Positions 18,134 through 27,432 are shown, counted from the stretch's first letter. The stretch: DNA of 64,000 bases from Georhizobium profundi (GCF_003952725.1 NZ_CP032509.1:2008001-2072000), one strand, 5' to 3'. A program made the numbers and translations. Notes: a model not told the origin generated them from the sequence alone.

Positions 18134-18872
18134 ATGAGCGCGATCGGCCAGAACGCTCGGCGTCTCCGGGTCGAACGCACCAACAAACCGTCTAAGCCAA
18201 GAGGGTCTTATCACAAGCTCGACGACATCGTTCTTCCGGCGGAACTGCGGCCGATCATAGACCAGCGGCCAACCTATGGATATCGCCGGGTGACGGCATT
18301 GCTGAACCGGCAGAGGCGACGGGATGGCCTGCCCACGGTCAACGCCAAGCGCGTGCTCAGTGTCATGCAGCAAAACGGGTTGACACTCCCAAAGCAGACG
18401 GCTCTGCGGCCTACCCGCGCCCACGACGGCGTCGTCCTTGCGCTGAGCTCCAACATCCGCTGGTGCTCAGATCATCTGGAGATCTGTTCCCGTAATGGCG
18501 AGGTGGTCCGCATTGCGTTCGACATCGATGCCTGCGACCGGGAGATCATCGCCTGGTCAGCCGTGGCCAATGCCGGCATCTCCGGTGAAATGGTCTGTGA
18601 CTTGATGATCGCGGCGGTCGAACGCCGCTTCAAGACCCTTAAGGTCCCGCGCCGACTGGAATGGCTCTCGGACAATGGCAGCGCCTATATTGCCAGGCAG
18701 ACCGCGCAGGTCGCCGCTGCCCTCGGCATCAATCTGCTCTTCACCCCGGTTCGAAGTCCGCAGAGTAACGGCATGTCCGAGGCCTTCGTCAAAACACTGA
18801 AAAGGGACTACGCCTCGACCGCCATCCTCCCAGACGCCGATACCATCATGGCCTTGCTGCCCGACTGGATCG
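18134..18872 (+). pseudogene. IS3-family transposase (OrfB, IS2-like), truncated at both ends
   Basis: The frame encodes a DDE integrase core: PTYGYRRVTALLNRQ, NIRWCSDHLEI (first Asp), LEWLSDNGSAYIA (second Asp), SPQSNGMSEAFVKTLKRDY (Glu). Together these fit OrfB of the IS2 branch of IS3 elements. OrfA and the left end are absent. At LLPDWIE the homology stops and another gene fragment starts, so the normal C-terminal HP-x-G-L-x-x-R-S-P-R-E-F region is lost. No inverted repeats were found. The element is dead. Confidence 0.85.
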
Positions 18873-19073
18873 AGGCCGCACGGGCGGCATGGCCGACGGC
18901 GTCATCACAACACCGTCTCATAATTCGCCGGCGGATGGCGGCATCAAGTATATCCCACCGCACGGTGGACCGGCGGGTGCAACGACGACCGGCGCGATCG
19001 AAGGCATCGCCAATGAATTCCGGAAGGCCGGCCTGGCGGGTGTCCGCCGCATTCCTTACGAGCGTGCTCTGAG
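18871..19073 (+). pseudogene. phosphoglucomutase gene fragment (pgm)
   Basis: From 18871 in the frame of the ATG at 18889 the sequence encodes RGRTGGMADGVITTPSHNSP, then GGIKY-PPHGGPA and GLAGVRRIPYERALS. This matches the segment around the phosphorylated active-site serine (TPSHN) of E. coli-type phosphoglucomutase, as I recall it. Only about 67 codons remain, with neither end. It is fused directly to the truncated transposase on the left and to a cheB fragment on the right. Confidence 0.8.
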
Positions 19074-19295
19074 CAAGTCCGCTAACAGACTTTCATGCCA
19101 AGGATCGAGATGCTGGACGAGCAAGCAGGCCGTGTCTGGCATTGGCGGAAGTGCATGAAGAAGACCTCGACATGCCTCCAGCCCGCCCGCCGACGCGCCA
19201 ATTGCGACCACCCGAATGTTGGTTGGGCCCGATCCATTCATGGGGACCGACGCCTGGCTAGCCGCTTGTGACGGCGACGCAGCCTGGTCGGACAT
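19056..19295 (-). pseudogene. CheB-type methylesterase gene fragment (5' end only)
   Basis: On the minus strand the sequence encodes RVVAIGASAGGLEACRGLL, then LLVQHLDPWHESLLADLL. This is the N-terminal part of a CheB methylesterase domain (or CheB/CheR fusion), including the GASAGG catalytic Ser motif and the QHL motif. It stops at the junction with the pgm fragment near 19070. Start candidates are ATGs at 19295 or 19307. No catalytic Asp region remains, so it cannot be functional. Confidence 0.8.
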
Positions 19296-19429
19296 GCTCC
19301 TAGACATATTTCGGTTGTCCTTTGAGGCTGCCATCCAACGGATGCACAGCGCGACCATAGCACCTTGTCGACGCGGCGCAGTTGCCCCCGTGGCGACCCT
19401 CATTGTCATTCGGCGGCTTCTGGGCGCAG

Positions 19430-21934
19430 TCATCCGTTCGGCGAGATTGACACTGCGAAAGGCATCGGCGGCTGAAAGCCCTTAAGCCGAAGCGCGTTGC
19501 CGAGAACAAAAACGCTAGATAACGCCATTGCTCCAGCGGCGAAAACGGGCGATAGCAGCATACCATTAATCGGAAAGAGCGCGCCTGCCGCCACCGGGAT
19601 CAGGGCGATGTTATAGGCGAAGGCCCAGAACAGGTTCTGCCGGATATTGCCGATCGTCGCCTTCGACAGCGCTATCGCGTTAGGCACGCCCTGGAGACTG
19701 CCGGACATCAGGACCACGTCGGCAGCCTCGATCGCAACGTCCGTACCGGTTCCGATCGCTAGGCCGACATCCGCTTCGGCGAGCGCCGGGGCGTCGTTGA
19801 TCCCGTCGCCGACGAAGGCCAGCCTCCCGTGTTCCGTCTTCAGGCGACGTACTGCGTCGACCTTGCCGTGGGGGAGGACTTCGGCGATGACCTCGTCAAT
19901 ACCGAGGCGGCGGGCGATGGCCTCTGCCGTCCGGCGATTGTCTCCGGTGATCATTGCGACCTTGAGGCCGAGCCGGTGCAAAGCATCAATCGCCGCGGGA
20001 GTGCTGGATTTGACCGGGTCGGCGACCGCTAGAACGGCCGCGATCCGCCCGTCGATCGCCGCGTAGATGGGAGACTTACCTTCATCCGCCATTCCGCCGG
20101 CGTCCTGCCGAAACCGGTCGGTCGGGAGGCCGAGCTTAGCCATGTACCTGTCTGCACCGATGTCAACGCGCTTCCCTTCCACCATGGAGGTGACTCCGAG
20201 GCCCGTTACGGCCTCGAACTGCGAGACTTGCGGAAGAGAAAGCGAGGCCGTCTCGGCGGCGTCGACGATCGCCCTCGCGATGGGGTGTTCCGACTTGGCT
20301 TCGACGGCCGCAATGGTTGCCAGCACCACATCCCGGTCAAAACCATCAACGGTCGCGAAGTCAGTCAGAGAAGGCCTGCCCTCGGTCAGAGTGCCGGTCT
20401 TATCGAGCGCGACGACGCGTGCTTCCCGCAGGATCTGGAGCGCCTCGCCCCTCCGGAAAAGCACACCCAGCTCGGCCCCTCGGCCTGTGCCAACCATAAT
20501 TGAAGTAGGCGTGGCGAGGCCCATGGCGCAAGGGCACGCGATGATCAGGACGGCGACCGCGTTGACGAGCGCGAAAGTCAGCGCAGGGTCCGGGCCGAAA
20601 ATGTACCAGACACCGAACGTGGAGGCTGCGACAGCCATGACGGCCGGTACGAACCACAGCGTCACCTTGTCGACCATCGCCTGTATGGGAAGTTTGGAGC
20701 CTTGCGCTTCCTGGACCATCCGGATGATCTGGGCGAGCACTGTCCCGCCTCCAACGGCAGTCGCCTTAATCGACAGCGCGCCAATCTGGTTCACCGTGCC
20801 GCCGACGACTTCGCTGCCGGCGGATTTGGAAACCGGCATGGGTTCTCCGGTGATCATCGACTCATCCAAATAGCTTTGGCCGTCCGTAACTTTGCCATCG
20901 ACGGGCACCCGCTCGCCCGGGCGGACTTCCACGATGTCGCCGGGCACTACTTCGGAGACGTCAAGCTCGAGCACGCGTTCGCCGCGGCGCACGCGCGCGG
21001 TCTTCGCCTGAAGGCCGACCAAGCGTTTGATCGCTTCCGACGTGCGGCCTTTCGCGCGCGCCTCGAGAAACCGTCCTAATAGTATGAGGGTTACGATGAC
21101 CGCAGCGGCTTCGTAATAGACGTTCACAGTCCCCGCTGGCAGCAGACTGGGAGCGAAAGTTGCGACCAGTGAGTAGCCGTAGGCTGCTGCCGTGCCGACG
21201 GCGACGAGCGAATTCATATCCGGCGCGGCGCGGAATAGCGCTGGTAGACCCTTATTGTAGAACCGCAAGCCGGGTCCGAAAAGCACGAGCGACGTCAGCG
21301 CGAACTGCGCGTACCAAGCGCGGTCCATGCCGATGGTGCCCATGACATAATTGTGTATTGCCGGCACCAAGTGCGAACCCATTTCGAGCGCGAAGACGGG
21401 GAGCGTTAAGACAGCCGCGATGATCAAGTCCCGCTTGAGTGCGGTTAGTTCGGCATCTTTGCGGATCTGCGCGTCGCCGGCGACCGACAGCCCGTCGCCA
21501 ACGACCTCTGCTTCGTAGCCGGCGTCCGACACGGCCGAGACGAGGGCCGCTGGGTCGGCGGTCCCGCGAACGACGGCGCGTTCGGTCGCGAGGTTGACCG
21601 CTGCGGACGTGACGCCCGGAACCGTAGCGAGCTTCCGTTCGACGCGGCCGACGCAGGATGCGCAGGTCATGCCTTGAATCGCCAGCTCGACAGAAGCGTT
21701 GGGCACCGAGTAGCCTACTTTTTCTAAGGCGCCGATAAGGGAGTGACGGTCGACCGGACGATCGAGACGTATCTCGGCTTTCTCCGTCGCCAGGTTCACC
21801 GCGGCCGCGGCGACGCCAGGCACGGCCAACAGTGCCTTTTCGACGCGCCCGACGCATGAAGCGCAACTCATGCCTTCAATCGACAAGGTGAGCGTTGCGA
21901 CCGTCGGTTGGATGTCTCTTAGAGGAGCATTCAT
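19430..21934 (-). CDS. copA: CopA, Cu(I)-exporting P1B-type ATPase
   Basis: The 834 aa product has two N-terminal heavy-metal domains with CASC motifs (Cys 24/27 and 91/94), eight predicted membrane segments, TGE (362-364), CPC (467-469) in the transport helix, the phosphorylation site DKTGT (Asp 511), SEHP, and GDGINDAP. This is the P1B-1 pattern for Cu(I)/Ag(I) export from cytoplasm to periplasm. It diverges from copZ, and its promoter contains a CueR-type operator. Length is normal and no lesion is seen. Confidence 0.96.
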   Translation of the reverse strand: MNAPLRDIQPTVATLTLSIEGMSCASCVGRVEKALLAVPGVAAAAVNLATEKAEIRLDRPVDRHSLIGALEKVGYSVPNASVELAIQGMTCASCVGRVERKLATVPGVTSAAVNLATERAVVRGTADPAALVSAVSDAGYEAEVVGDGLSVAGDAQIRKDAELTALKRDLIIAAVLTLPVFALEMGSHLVPAIHNYVMGTIGMDRAWYAQFALTSLVLFGPGLRFYNKGLPALFRAAPDMNSLVAVGTAAAYGYSLVATFAPSLLPAGTVNVYYEAAAVIVTLILLGRFLEARAKGRTSEAIKRLVGLQAKTARVRRGERVLELDVSEVVPGDIVEVRPGERVPVDGKVTDGQSYLDESMITGEPMPVSKSAGSEVVGGTVNQIGALSIKATAVGGGTVLAQIIRMVQEAQGSKLPIQAMVDKVTLWFVPAVMAVAASTFGVWYIFGPDPALTFALVNAVAVLIIACPCAMGLATPTSIMVGTGRGAELGVLFRRGEALQILREARVVALDKTGTLTEGRPSLTDFATVDGFDRDVVLATIAAVEAKSEHPIARAIVDAAETASLSLPQVSQFEAVTGLGVTSMVEGKRVDIGADRYMAKLGLPTDRFRQDAGGMADEGKSPIYAAIDGRIAAVLAVADPVKSSTPAAIDALHRLGLKVAMITGDNRRTAEAIARRLGIDEVIAEVLPHGKVDAVRRLKTEHGRLAFVGDGINDAPALAEADVGLAIGTGTDVAIEAADVVLMSGSLQGVPNAIALSKATIGNIRQNLFWAFAYNIALIPVAAGALFPINGMLLSPVFAAGAMALSSVFVLGNALRLKGFQPPMPFAVSISPNG

Positions 21935-21979
21935 GGGAGGTCGTCCTTTTCATTCAAATTCTGTGGATGCGAAAGGTCG

Positions 21980-22003
21980 CCTTTCCAGTAACGGGAAGGT
22001 CAA
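21980..22003 (-). promoter_or_regulatory. CueR-type operator/promoter of copA
   Basis: Read on the minus strand, TTGACC (-35) is followed by the dyad ACCTTCC-CGTTA-CTGGAAAGG. This closely resembles the known CueR/HmrR copper operators of proteobacteria, in which the regulator bends an over-long spacer. The copA start is 46 bases downstream. Confidence 0.85.
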
Positions 22004-22027
22004 GAACCCGCGTGGATTATTTTTCGC

Positions 22028-22050
22028 TTGACCTTCCTGTGGCTGGAAGC
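22028..22050 (+). promoter_or_regulatory. CueR-type operator/promoter of copZ
   Basis: TTGACC (22028-22033) overlaps the dyad ACCTTCCTGTGGCTGGAAGC (22031-22050). It is the same motif as in front of copA, pointing the other way, so both genes should respond to the same Cu(I)-sensing MerR protein, probably the CueR encoded at 26984-27409. Confidence 0.85.
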
Positions 22051-22094
22051 GGGACAACCGGGGCTTCGAATAACAAGAGAAAGGAAATTCGATC

Positions 22095-22286
22095 ATGCAA
22101 TTTCATATCGAGAACATGACCTGCGGCGGTTGTGCCAACAGCGTAACGAAGGCAATCCAGTCAGTGGACGGCCAGGCAAAGGTCGATGCAGACCCTGTAC
22201 GGCGGACCGTTACGGTCGAGTCTTCGCAACCGCGCGATGCCTTGATCGCGGTACTCGAGGAAGCGGGGTATCCCGCCTCCAAATAG
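22095..22286 (+). CDS. copZ: CopZ-like copper chaperone (HMA domain)
   Basis: The 63 aa product is a single heavy-metal-associated domain, with ENMTCGGCANSV giving the CxxC metal site at Cys 10/13. CopZ-type chaperones carry Cu(I) to CopA. An AGAAAGGA motif precedes the ATG. It is transcribed divergently from copA behind its own CueR-type operator. Confidence 0.92.
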   Translation: MQFHIENMTCGGCANSVTKAIQSVDGQAKVDADPVRRTVTVESSQPRDALIAVLEEAGYPASK

Positions 22287-22383
22287 TCGCGAGCCACTGC
22301 CGCTGCGCCACCCGCGGTGGCAGTCCGCTTAACGAAAAATTCGGTCCGGAACTTCAATGGGTGTTCCAAGTTGTTGTGTCACC

Positions 22384-22725
22384 ATGAAGCACGGACCGAA
22401 ATTGTCGATCTCCTCGAAATTGTCGTTCTTCGTTCTGGTTTTCGCTGTGGCGTTGCTGGCGACATTGCTGCCGGACCGACCTCTTGGTTTCGCTTCTGAA
22501 CACGGCGACTCGCAGGTGCATGCCGTCGACCATCTAAGCGGCGCGGAGCATTGGGGCGCGAACGATCGGAACTGCTGCCAAACGGCTCATTGCCTTGTTC
22601 TTTTCTTGGTGACTGTCTGTCAAGACGGCCCCGCGCCCTTCCAGGGGGTTCCCCCGATGTCGGCCTCGTTGCCGCTGATATCCATTGAAGCCTCCGGCAT
22701 CGATCCGCCTCCGAAGGCCACGTAG
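22384..22725 (+). CDS. small membrane protein, His/Cys-rich (CopL/DUF2946-like layout)
   Basis: The 113 aa product has one N-terminal membrane segment (LSFFVLVFAVALLATLL), a His-rich stretch (EHGDSQVHAVDHLSGAEHW) and a CCQTAHC cluster before a second hydrophobic run. Family not certain. Two other proteins in this window (35956-36375 and 42269-42598) share the layout of N-terminal helix, His/Asp/Met-rich linker and cysteine cluster. Metal binding at the membrane or periplasm is inferred from composition and from the copper genes around it. Confidence 0.55.
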   Translation: MKHGPKLSISSKLSFFVLVFAVALLATLLPDRPLGFASEHGDSQVHAVDHLSGAEHWGANDRNCCQTAHCLVLFLVTVCQDGPAPFQGVPPMSASLPLISIEASGIDPPPKAT

Positions 22726-22765
22726 ACAGCCCGAATTTTAATCTAACCGATCCAGGAGAAATACC

Positions 22766-23251
22766 ATGAAGATTATCAAGACATTCATTTGCTCTGCCGC
22801 CCTCTTCACCGCAACAGCAGGCCTTGCGGTGGCGCAGGACGGGGAGAGCGGATTCCAGCTCCCCGCGCAGTGCACGTCTAGCATGGCGATGGAAAACGGC
22901 AGCGATGCCGGCATGTCGGGGAGCGACGACTCGTCGGCCGGTGGTGAAACGCCGGGTATGGGTATGGGTATGGGTATGGAAATGGAATCCATGACCGAAG
23001 CCCAGCGCGCCAACATGGAGCGGATGATGGAAACTATGCCTGCTATGCATCAGGGCATGATGAATGAGGACCCGGATATCGCCTTTGCTTGCGGTATGAT
23101 CGCTCACCATCGAGGAGCGATCGACATGGCCGAGGTGCAGTTGGAATTCGGCGAAGACGAAACGATGCAGGCACTCGCCGAGAAGATCATCAACGACCAG
23201 AAGCGGGAGATCGAAGAGATGACGCAATGGTTGGCCGACAACGCCGACTGA
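22766..23251 (+). CDS. DUF305 periplasmic copper-associated protein
   Basis: The 161 aa product has a signal peptide (ICSAALFTATAGLAVAQ), a Met-rich low-complexity segment and a DUF305 domain: MPAMHQGMMNEDPDIAFACG, MIAHHRGAIDMAEVQLEFG and the helix ending EIEEMTQWLADN. DUF305 proteins (for example CopM of cyanobacteria) are secreted and implicated in copper binding; the HHxGAIxMA motif is the family signature. A GGAG motif precedes the ATG. A second DUF305 protein, membrane-anchored, is at 44502-44999. Confidence 0.85.
   Translation: MKIIKTFICSAALFTATAGLAVAQDGESGFQLPAQCTSSMAMENGSDAGMSGSDDSSAGGETPGMGMGMGMEMESMTEAQRANMERMMETMPAMHQGMMNEDPDIAFACGMIAHHRGAIDMAEVQLEFGEDETMQALAEKIINDQKREIEEMTQWLADNAD
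22954..22977. repeat. in-frame hexanucleotide repeat (GGGTAT x4)
   Basis: Four perfect tandem copies of GGGTAT encode the alternating GMGMGMGM run in the DUF305 protein. The unit keeps the frame, so copy number changes would alter only the length of the Met-rich segment. Confidence 0.9.
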
Positions 23252-23323
23252 CTTGAGCCAGGCCGCGCTGTCATCGGCGCGGCCCGGTAATCTCATAACC
23301 GGAGAACCAAAATTACCCATCTC

Positions 23324-23607
23324 ATGAGCGCCGAAATGAAGGGCTGCATCAATGCTTGTCTGGACTGCTACAAGACTTGCCTCTCACGGAATCAAAGCAC
23401 TTTCGGCAGATGGCTGCCTGCTCCGAAATTTGCAGGACATCTGCGCACTTCATGCTCATCAGCAGTGAGCACCATCGGCACGTCTGCCACGAATGCGCGG
23501 AGATCTGCACCGAATGCGCCGAAGGCTGCGAACGCATTGGTGGGATGGAGGATTGCGTGGCGACTTGCCGGCGGTGCGCGGAATCCTGTTTGAAGGTGGC
23601 GGCATAG
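23324..23607 (+). pseudogene. four-helix-bundle copper-storage protein (Csp-like), deletion and frameshift
   Basis: The ATG frame encodes MSAEMKGCINACLDCYKTCLS; the next frame then encodes ESKHFRQMAACSEICRTSAHF, HVCHECAEICTECAEGCER and CVATCRRCAESCLKVAA. Together these are the Cys-rich Csp/DUF326 family, tetramers that store Cu(I) inside a helical bundle. The usual AMNHCLExGGxH segment between CLS and TE/PKHF is missing, and the join changes the frame near 23384. The loss of roughly a dozen codons plus a frame change indicates a real deletion, so the gene is probably dead. Confidence 0.8.
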
Positions 23608-23702
23608 CCGGTCCCCTTCAATTGAGTGCGAAAAGAGGAGCTGCCGTTGGCGGCTCCCTGCCTTAAAAGTCATGGTTAGCTCGCCCGGCTTATCCTTGGG
23701 CG

Positions 23703-24486
23703 ATGACGGTCCATCAAACCGTATCTGAGACGAGCAATTCGATATCTCCGCCTCCTGCAATCGAACCGAACGCACGACTCTGTGCAAAGATATCGTGGGC
23801 ACGCTGGTGGCCAATGGCTGCGACGCTGGTTGTCCTTGAAACCAGCAGCTACCTGTTCCTGGCCGACTGGCATGCTGTGGATCGGCTACTGCTCCGGGGG
23901 CTTGCCGACCCGTCTGGATCGCCTGCGTTCGAGGGGCGTTCGTGTCGGTGGCCTCAAGCTTCGCGGCGCTCGGTAGTCCTGAAACCGTATTTGTCTTCGC
24001 GGCTGCCATGACCCTGTTTTTCGCGTTGTCCGGCCGTTGGATCGACACTGTTCACACCGTCGCTTCGATCGCCGGCGGGCTGCCGTCGGCTACACCGCGA
24101 CGGCCGTCACCGACTTGCTGCGGCCACACCATGCGCCAGACTCGTCCGAGCTTCTCTACACGAGCTTTCCGAGCGGCCATGCTCTGCTCGCCACACTTCG
24201 CTTCGGTGCGGCGACACTTCTGGCGGCGCGCCGATGCAAGCGCCTTCATCTTCGATCGTATCTCGTTGCCACGGCCTGCAGCATTTCGCTGGTCGTCGGC
24301 GTGAGCAGGGTCTATCTCGGAGCCCACTGGCCGAGCGACGTGCTCGCCGGCTGGTCGCTCGGGCTGATATGGATCCTCCTGGTCGATGCAGGTCGTGTCC
24401 GGCTACATTTTCCGTCGGAGTCCATGAAACGCTCGTCCAAGCCGACTACCGCCTTTCACAGAGGACTACATGTCCTCTTGGTATAG
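23703..24486 (+). pseudogene. PAP2-family phosphatase gene with two single-base deletions
   Basis: Three overlapping frames join into one PAP2 protein: an N-terminal membrane part to GLADPSGSPAFEG, then AFVSVASSFAALGSPETV through ALSGRW and ASIAGG, then VGYTATAVTDLLRPHHAP, SFPSGHALLA (catalytic SGH) and SRVYLGAHWPSDVLAGW (second catalytic His). Adding one G at the GGGG near 23935 and one G at about 24080 restores a continuous frame. PAP2 enzymes dephosphorylate lipid phosphates such as undecaprenyl pyrophosphate. Either a recent pseudogene or two sequencing errors. Its 3' end overlaps the cytochrome c gene on the other strand. Confidence 0.75.
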
Positions 24487-24882
24487 ACGCTCGTCCTCCG
24501 GCCACCGGCTTTTGATGAACTCCAGTACTGCGTGGATGTCGCGATCGGAAAGGGTGGCTCCGAAGGCCGGCATGTCGCTCTCGTATCCGTTTCCGACAAC
24601 GGCGGCGGTACCCTCCTTGACGATGAGGAACAGCAACTCGTCGGAATGGTGCCATGTGTGGCCGGAGGCATCGTGGGGCGGGGCGGGCAACCGGCCGTTC
24701 TCGCCAGGCGTCTGCCAGGTCGCCTGGCCCTCCAGGTCGGCTCCGTGGCACGCGGCGCAATCGGCGGCATAGACTTCCTGGCCGAGCGCCAGCGTTTCCG
24801 ATTTGGAAGAGAAGCCGCCCGATAGAAGGTATAGGGCAGCTGCGACCAGGAACGCAACGCCCGCCATGAAAGCCAGCTTCAC
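24466..24882 (-). CDS. class I cytochrome c, membrane-anchored or secreted
   Basis: The 138 aa product starts at a GTG that overlaps the stop of the gene before it (GTGA). An N-terminal hydrophobic segment (AFMAGVAFLVAAALYLLSG) precedes CAACH, the haem c site (about 39-43), and YESDMPAFGATLSDRDI supplies the likely axial Met. It is the last gene of a minus-strand copper operon, and may accept electrons from the multicopper oxidase or Cu(I). That role is inference. Confidence 0.85.
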   Translation of the reverse strand: MKLAFMAGVAFLVAAALYLLSGGFSSKSETLALGQEVYAADCAACHGADLEGQATWQTPGENGRLPAPPHDASGHTWHHSDELLFLIVKEGTAAVVGNGYESDMPAFGATLSDRDIHAVLEFIKSRWPEDERLYQEDM

Positions 24883-25019
24883 CGGCGCCCGCCGAAAATG
24901 TACTTGCCGAGGGCGACGGCCGCCAGAACCAGGATGACGATGACGAGAAGCCACAAGATGCCCATGCCCCACATCATCCCGCCCATGCCTTCCATCATTC
25001 CGTTTGATCCATCCATCAT
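24879..25019 (-). CDS. 46-aa Met-rich single-span membrane peptide
   Basis: The product reads MMDGSNGMMEGMGGMMWGMG, then a hydrophobic helix LWLLVIVILVLAAVALGKYI and a basic end FGGRR. Nine Met lie in the first 20 residues, facing one membrane side. AGAGGA lies 8 bases before the first ATG. Its stop overlaps the cytochrome c GTG, and the multicopper oxidase stop-to-start gap is 14 bases, wherefore it is in the operon. A second 46-aa peptide of the same layout is at 41955-42095. Copper handling is inferred. Confidence 0.75.
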   Translation of the reverse strand: MMDGSNGMMEGMGGMMWGMGILWLLVIVILVLAAVALGKYIFGGRR

Positions 25020-25033
25020 GAATTCAATCCTCT

Positions 25034-26515
25034 TCAGGCCACCCGGACCACTCCCATCATGCCTGCGGCCTGGTGCTCCAGGACATGGCAATGGAACATC
25101 CAGTCCCCCGGATTGTCCGCGACAAAGGCGATTTCGATCTTTTCGCGCGGGGCCATCAATACCGTGTCGCGCCACTCCGGGATCGGGGCTGCGACGCCAT
25201 TCCGGGAAACCACCCGAAATGAATGGCCGTGCAGGTGCATCGGATGGTGGAATGCAGTGGCGTTCGTCATCTCGACGACGTGGGAGCGATTGCGCTCGAA
25301 TATGAGCATCGGGTCCATGACATGGCCGGTCGAGGCCTTGCCGTTGATGAACCAGATGCCGCGGCCGCGCATCATCTCCATCATTCCCATCATGCCGCCC
25401 GCGGATTGTTCGCCCATACTGCCGCCCATCTCGGCCATGACCATCGCGCCCATCATGCCGCCGTTAAGGATCACCTCATGGCGGATGGCGGATGCCAAGT
25501 CGGGCTCGGGCACGGGATTGGCGGCAAGCTCCATCGGCCAGTCGGGTGAGTTCGTCCGCAACGGCGTATCGTCGTAGACGAAGCCCATCAGTTCATAGGC
25601 AAAGTCCGGGTAGAATCGATCCACGACGACAGCACGCGTGCCGCGCGCCCCGGTCATGTCGAGTACGACGTCGGCTCGCCCTGCCGGCCCGATGACAACG
25701 GTGTCGTCCGCCGGACGATGCGGCGCAGTCGGCTGCCCGTCGAGAGCGACGACCCACGGTTCATGCCCGCCGAACTCAAGGCCGAGGATGCGCGCGTTCG
25801 CGGCGTTGACGATGCGAACGCGCACCCGCTCCCCGGCGCGAACGGCGATATCCTCCGGAACGCGACCATTCACCGTGACGGTGTTACCCAGCCTTCCGGC
25901 GTGGCTCATGTCGTGGGGATTGTCGAAATCGGCGCTGATCGCCGCCGACCGGTCCAGGCGCCAATCGTCGATCACCCAAACCAATTCCCGATCGACGCGG
26001 ATCGGCTCGGGCTCCTCTACGACCAGTGCGCCGGAAAGGCCGCGCTCCACCTGAACGTTGCTGCGCGTATGGGGATGATACCAGAACGTGCCGGCGTCCG
26101 GCACCTCGAACTCGTAGACGAAGCGCTCGCCGGGCCGGATCGGCGGCTGGTTCAGATGCGGAACGCCGTCCATGGCGTTGGGAATGCGCAGACCGTGCCA
26201 GTGGACGGTGGTCTCTTCGGGCAGCCCGTTGTCGACGACGATCCGCAGGCGATCGCCCTGGCCAACCCGGATCTCCGGGCCGGGTACCATGCCGTTATAG
26301 CTCCATGTCTCCGTCTCGCCGTAAGGCGCAGAAATTAGCCTACTGCGTCCCGGCGCGACCTTCAGCCGGAATGTCCTCGTTGCTCCGGCCGGGGCGCTTG
26401 TAGCAGGCCGCGGCAGCATAAGTCCCGCGGCCGCAGCGGATGCCCCGGACAGAAGCGACCGGCGCGTCAGCAGGTGTGGTCGCTTCTTCGGTCCGACTTG
26501 AGGCAAGTCGATCAC
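25034..26515 (-). CDS. multicopper oxidase, CueO/CopA type, Tat-exported
   Basis: The 493 aa product starts at a GTG overlapping the DUF411 stop (GTGA). LTRRSLLSGASAAAAG is a twin-arginine signal. Copper-ligand motifs are HWHGLR, WYHPHT, HPMHLHGHSF and the C-terminal HCHVLEHQAAGMM, so types 1, 2 and 3 copper sites look complete. Met-rich stretches (GGMMGAMVMAEMGGSMG and GGMMGMMEMMRG) occur at about 330-380, like the CueO Met-rich insert that binds Cu(I). It should oxidise Cu(I) to Cu(II) in the periplasm. Confidence 0.92.
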   Translation of the reverse strand: MIDLPQVGPKKRPHLLTRRSLLSGASAAAAGLMLPRPATSAPAGATRTFRLKVAPGRSRLISAPYGETETWSYNGMVPGPEIRVGQGDRLRIVVDNGLPEETTVHWHGLRIPNAMDGVPHLNQPPIRPGERFVYEFEVPDAGTFWYHPHTRSNVQVERGLSGALVVEEPEPIRVDRELVWVIDDWRLDRSAAISADFDNPHDMSHAGRLGNTVTVNGRVPEDIAVRAGERVRVRIVNAANARILGLEFGGHEPWVVALDGQPTAPHRPADDTVVIGPAGRADVVLDMTGARGTRAVVVDRFYPDFAYELMGFVYDDTPLRTNSPDWPMELAANPVPEPDLASAIRHEVILNGGMMGAMVMAEMGGSMGEQSAGGMMGMMEMMRGRGIWFINGKASTGHVMDPMLIFERNRSHVVEMTNATAFHHPMHLHGHSFRVVSRNGVAAPIPEWRDTVLMAPREKIEIAFVADNPGDWMFHCHVLEHQAAGMMGVVRVA

Positions 26516-26961
26516 TCCCCGACGCTCATGAAGATCGTCGGCTCGGCGTCCGCGTCGTCGGAGACGGCGTAAACGTCGTAGTCGGCATCCGGATGCTCGC
26601 CCATGCCGAGCGATCCGGCCGGCATTCCGGGAACGGCAAGGCCGGTAATGTCGGGCCGTTCGGTCAAAAGACGCTCGACCGCTTCGAGCGGAACGTGGCC
26701 TTCCAGGAAATAGCCCTCGATTGTCGCAGTGTGGCATCCTTCCATGGCTGCGGGCACGCCGGCGTCGGCCTTCACCTGCGACAGATCTTCGAGATCGCGG
26801 GTCTGCACCGTGTAGCCGGCTGCCGTCATTGCCTCGGCCCATTCGTGGCAGCAACCGCACCAGGGGTTCTTGAAGACGGTCATGCTGCCCTCGGCGGCGT
26901 GCGTCGGTGCAAGCACGAGGATGGATAGAGTGGCTGCCAAGAATGCTATACGGATCTTCAT
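26512..26961 (-). CDS. DUF411 metal-binding protein
   Basis: The 149 aa product has a signal peptide (FLAATLSILVLAPTHAAEG), the DUF411 start VFKNPWCGCCHEWAEAM with CGCC, then GCHTATIEGYFLEGHVP and GLAVPGMPAGSLGM. DUF411 proteins are periplasmic and commonly encoded in copper clusters. Its stop overlaps the multicopper oxidase start. A paralogue is at 53970-54431. Confidence 0.88.
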   Translation of the reverse strand: MKIRIAFLAATLSILVLAPTHAAEGSMTVFKNPWCGCCHEWAEAMTAAGYTVQTRDLEDLSQVKADAGVPAAMEGCHTATIEGYFLEGHVPLEAVERLLTERPDITGLAVPGMPAGSLGMGEHPDADYDVYAVSDDADAEPTIFMSVGE

Positions 26962-26983
26962 TTCGGTCTCCTTCGTCGGTTGT

Positions 26984-27409
26984 TTAAGCGGCAGAGCGTC
27001 TTTTCGACTGCTCCTGGACAAAGCCTTGTTGGGCGAGGTCTTCGATGATGGGGCATTCGGGCCGGTCGTCGCCGTGGCAGTGCCGCACCAATGTTTCCAG
27101 TGTCGCGCGGAGTTCGCCGAGCGTCCGGAGTTTTTCGTCGATTTCTCCCAACTTTGCCGAGACAATAGCTTTCACATCCGCACTTGCCCTGCTCTTGTCA
27201 CCATAAAGTTCAAGCAACACCCGGCATTCCTCTATCGAAAAGCCAAGTGCACGAGCCCGTTGCACGAATCGCAGAACATGAACGTGATTATCGCTGTAGT
27301 CGCGGTATCCGTTGGGCTCGCGGTCTGGAATGACCAATCCGATTTCCTCGTAGTATCGGATCGTCTTGGGGGGCAGACCCGATTGATTGGATGCATGTCC
27401 AATATTCAT
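26984..27409 (-). CDS. cueR: CueR-type Cu(I)-sensing MerR regulator
   Basis: The 141 aa product has the MerR helix-turn-helix start (MNIGHASNQSGLPPKTIRYY), EIGLVIP and NGYRDY, a long dimerisation helix, and the C-terminal metal loop CHGDDRPECPI, the two-Cys loop that distinguishes CueR/HmrR from other MerR sensors. AAGGA 5 bases before the ATG supports the start at 27409. It would activate the CueR-type operators at 21980 and 22028. It lies inside the copper operon, 22 bases before the DUF411 gene. Confidence 0.93.
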   Translation of the reverse strand: MNIGHASNQSGLPPKTIRYYEEIGLVIPDREPNGYRDYSDNHVHVLRFVQRARALGFSIEECRVLLELYGDKSRASADVKAIVSAKLGEIDEKLRTLGELRATLETLVRHCHGDDRPECPIIEDLAQQGFVQEQSKRRSAA

Positions 27410-27432
27410 ATTATTCCTTCCCCTGGATTCGA

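Noticed and set aside
22287..22383. Possible terminator hairpin after copZ
   Set aside because: Partial GGCAGT/ACTGCC pairing exists, but the stem is imperfect and no T-run follows.
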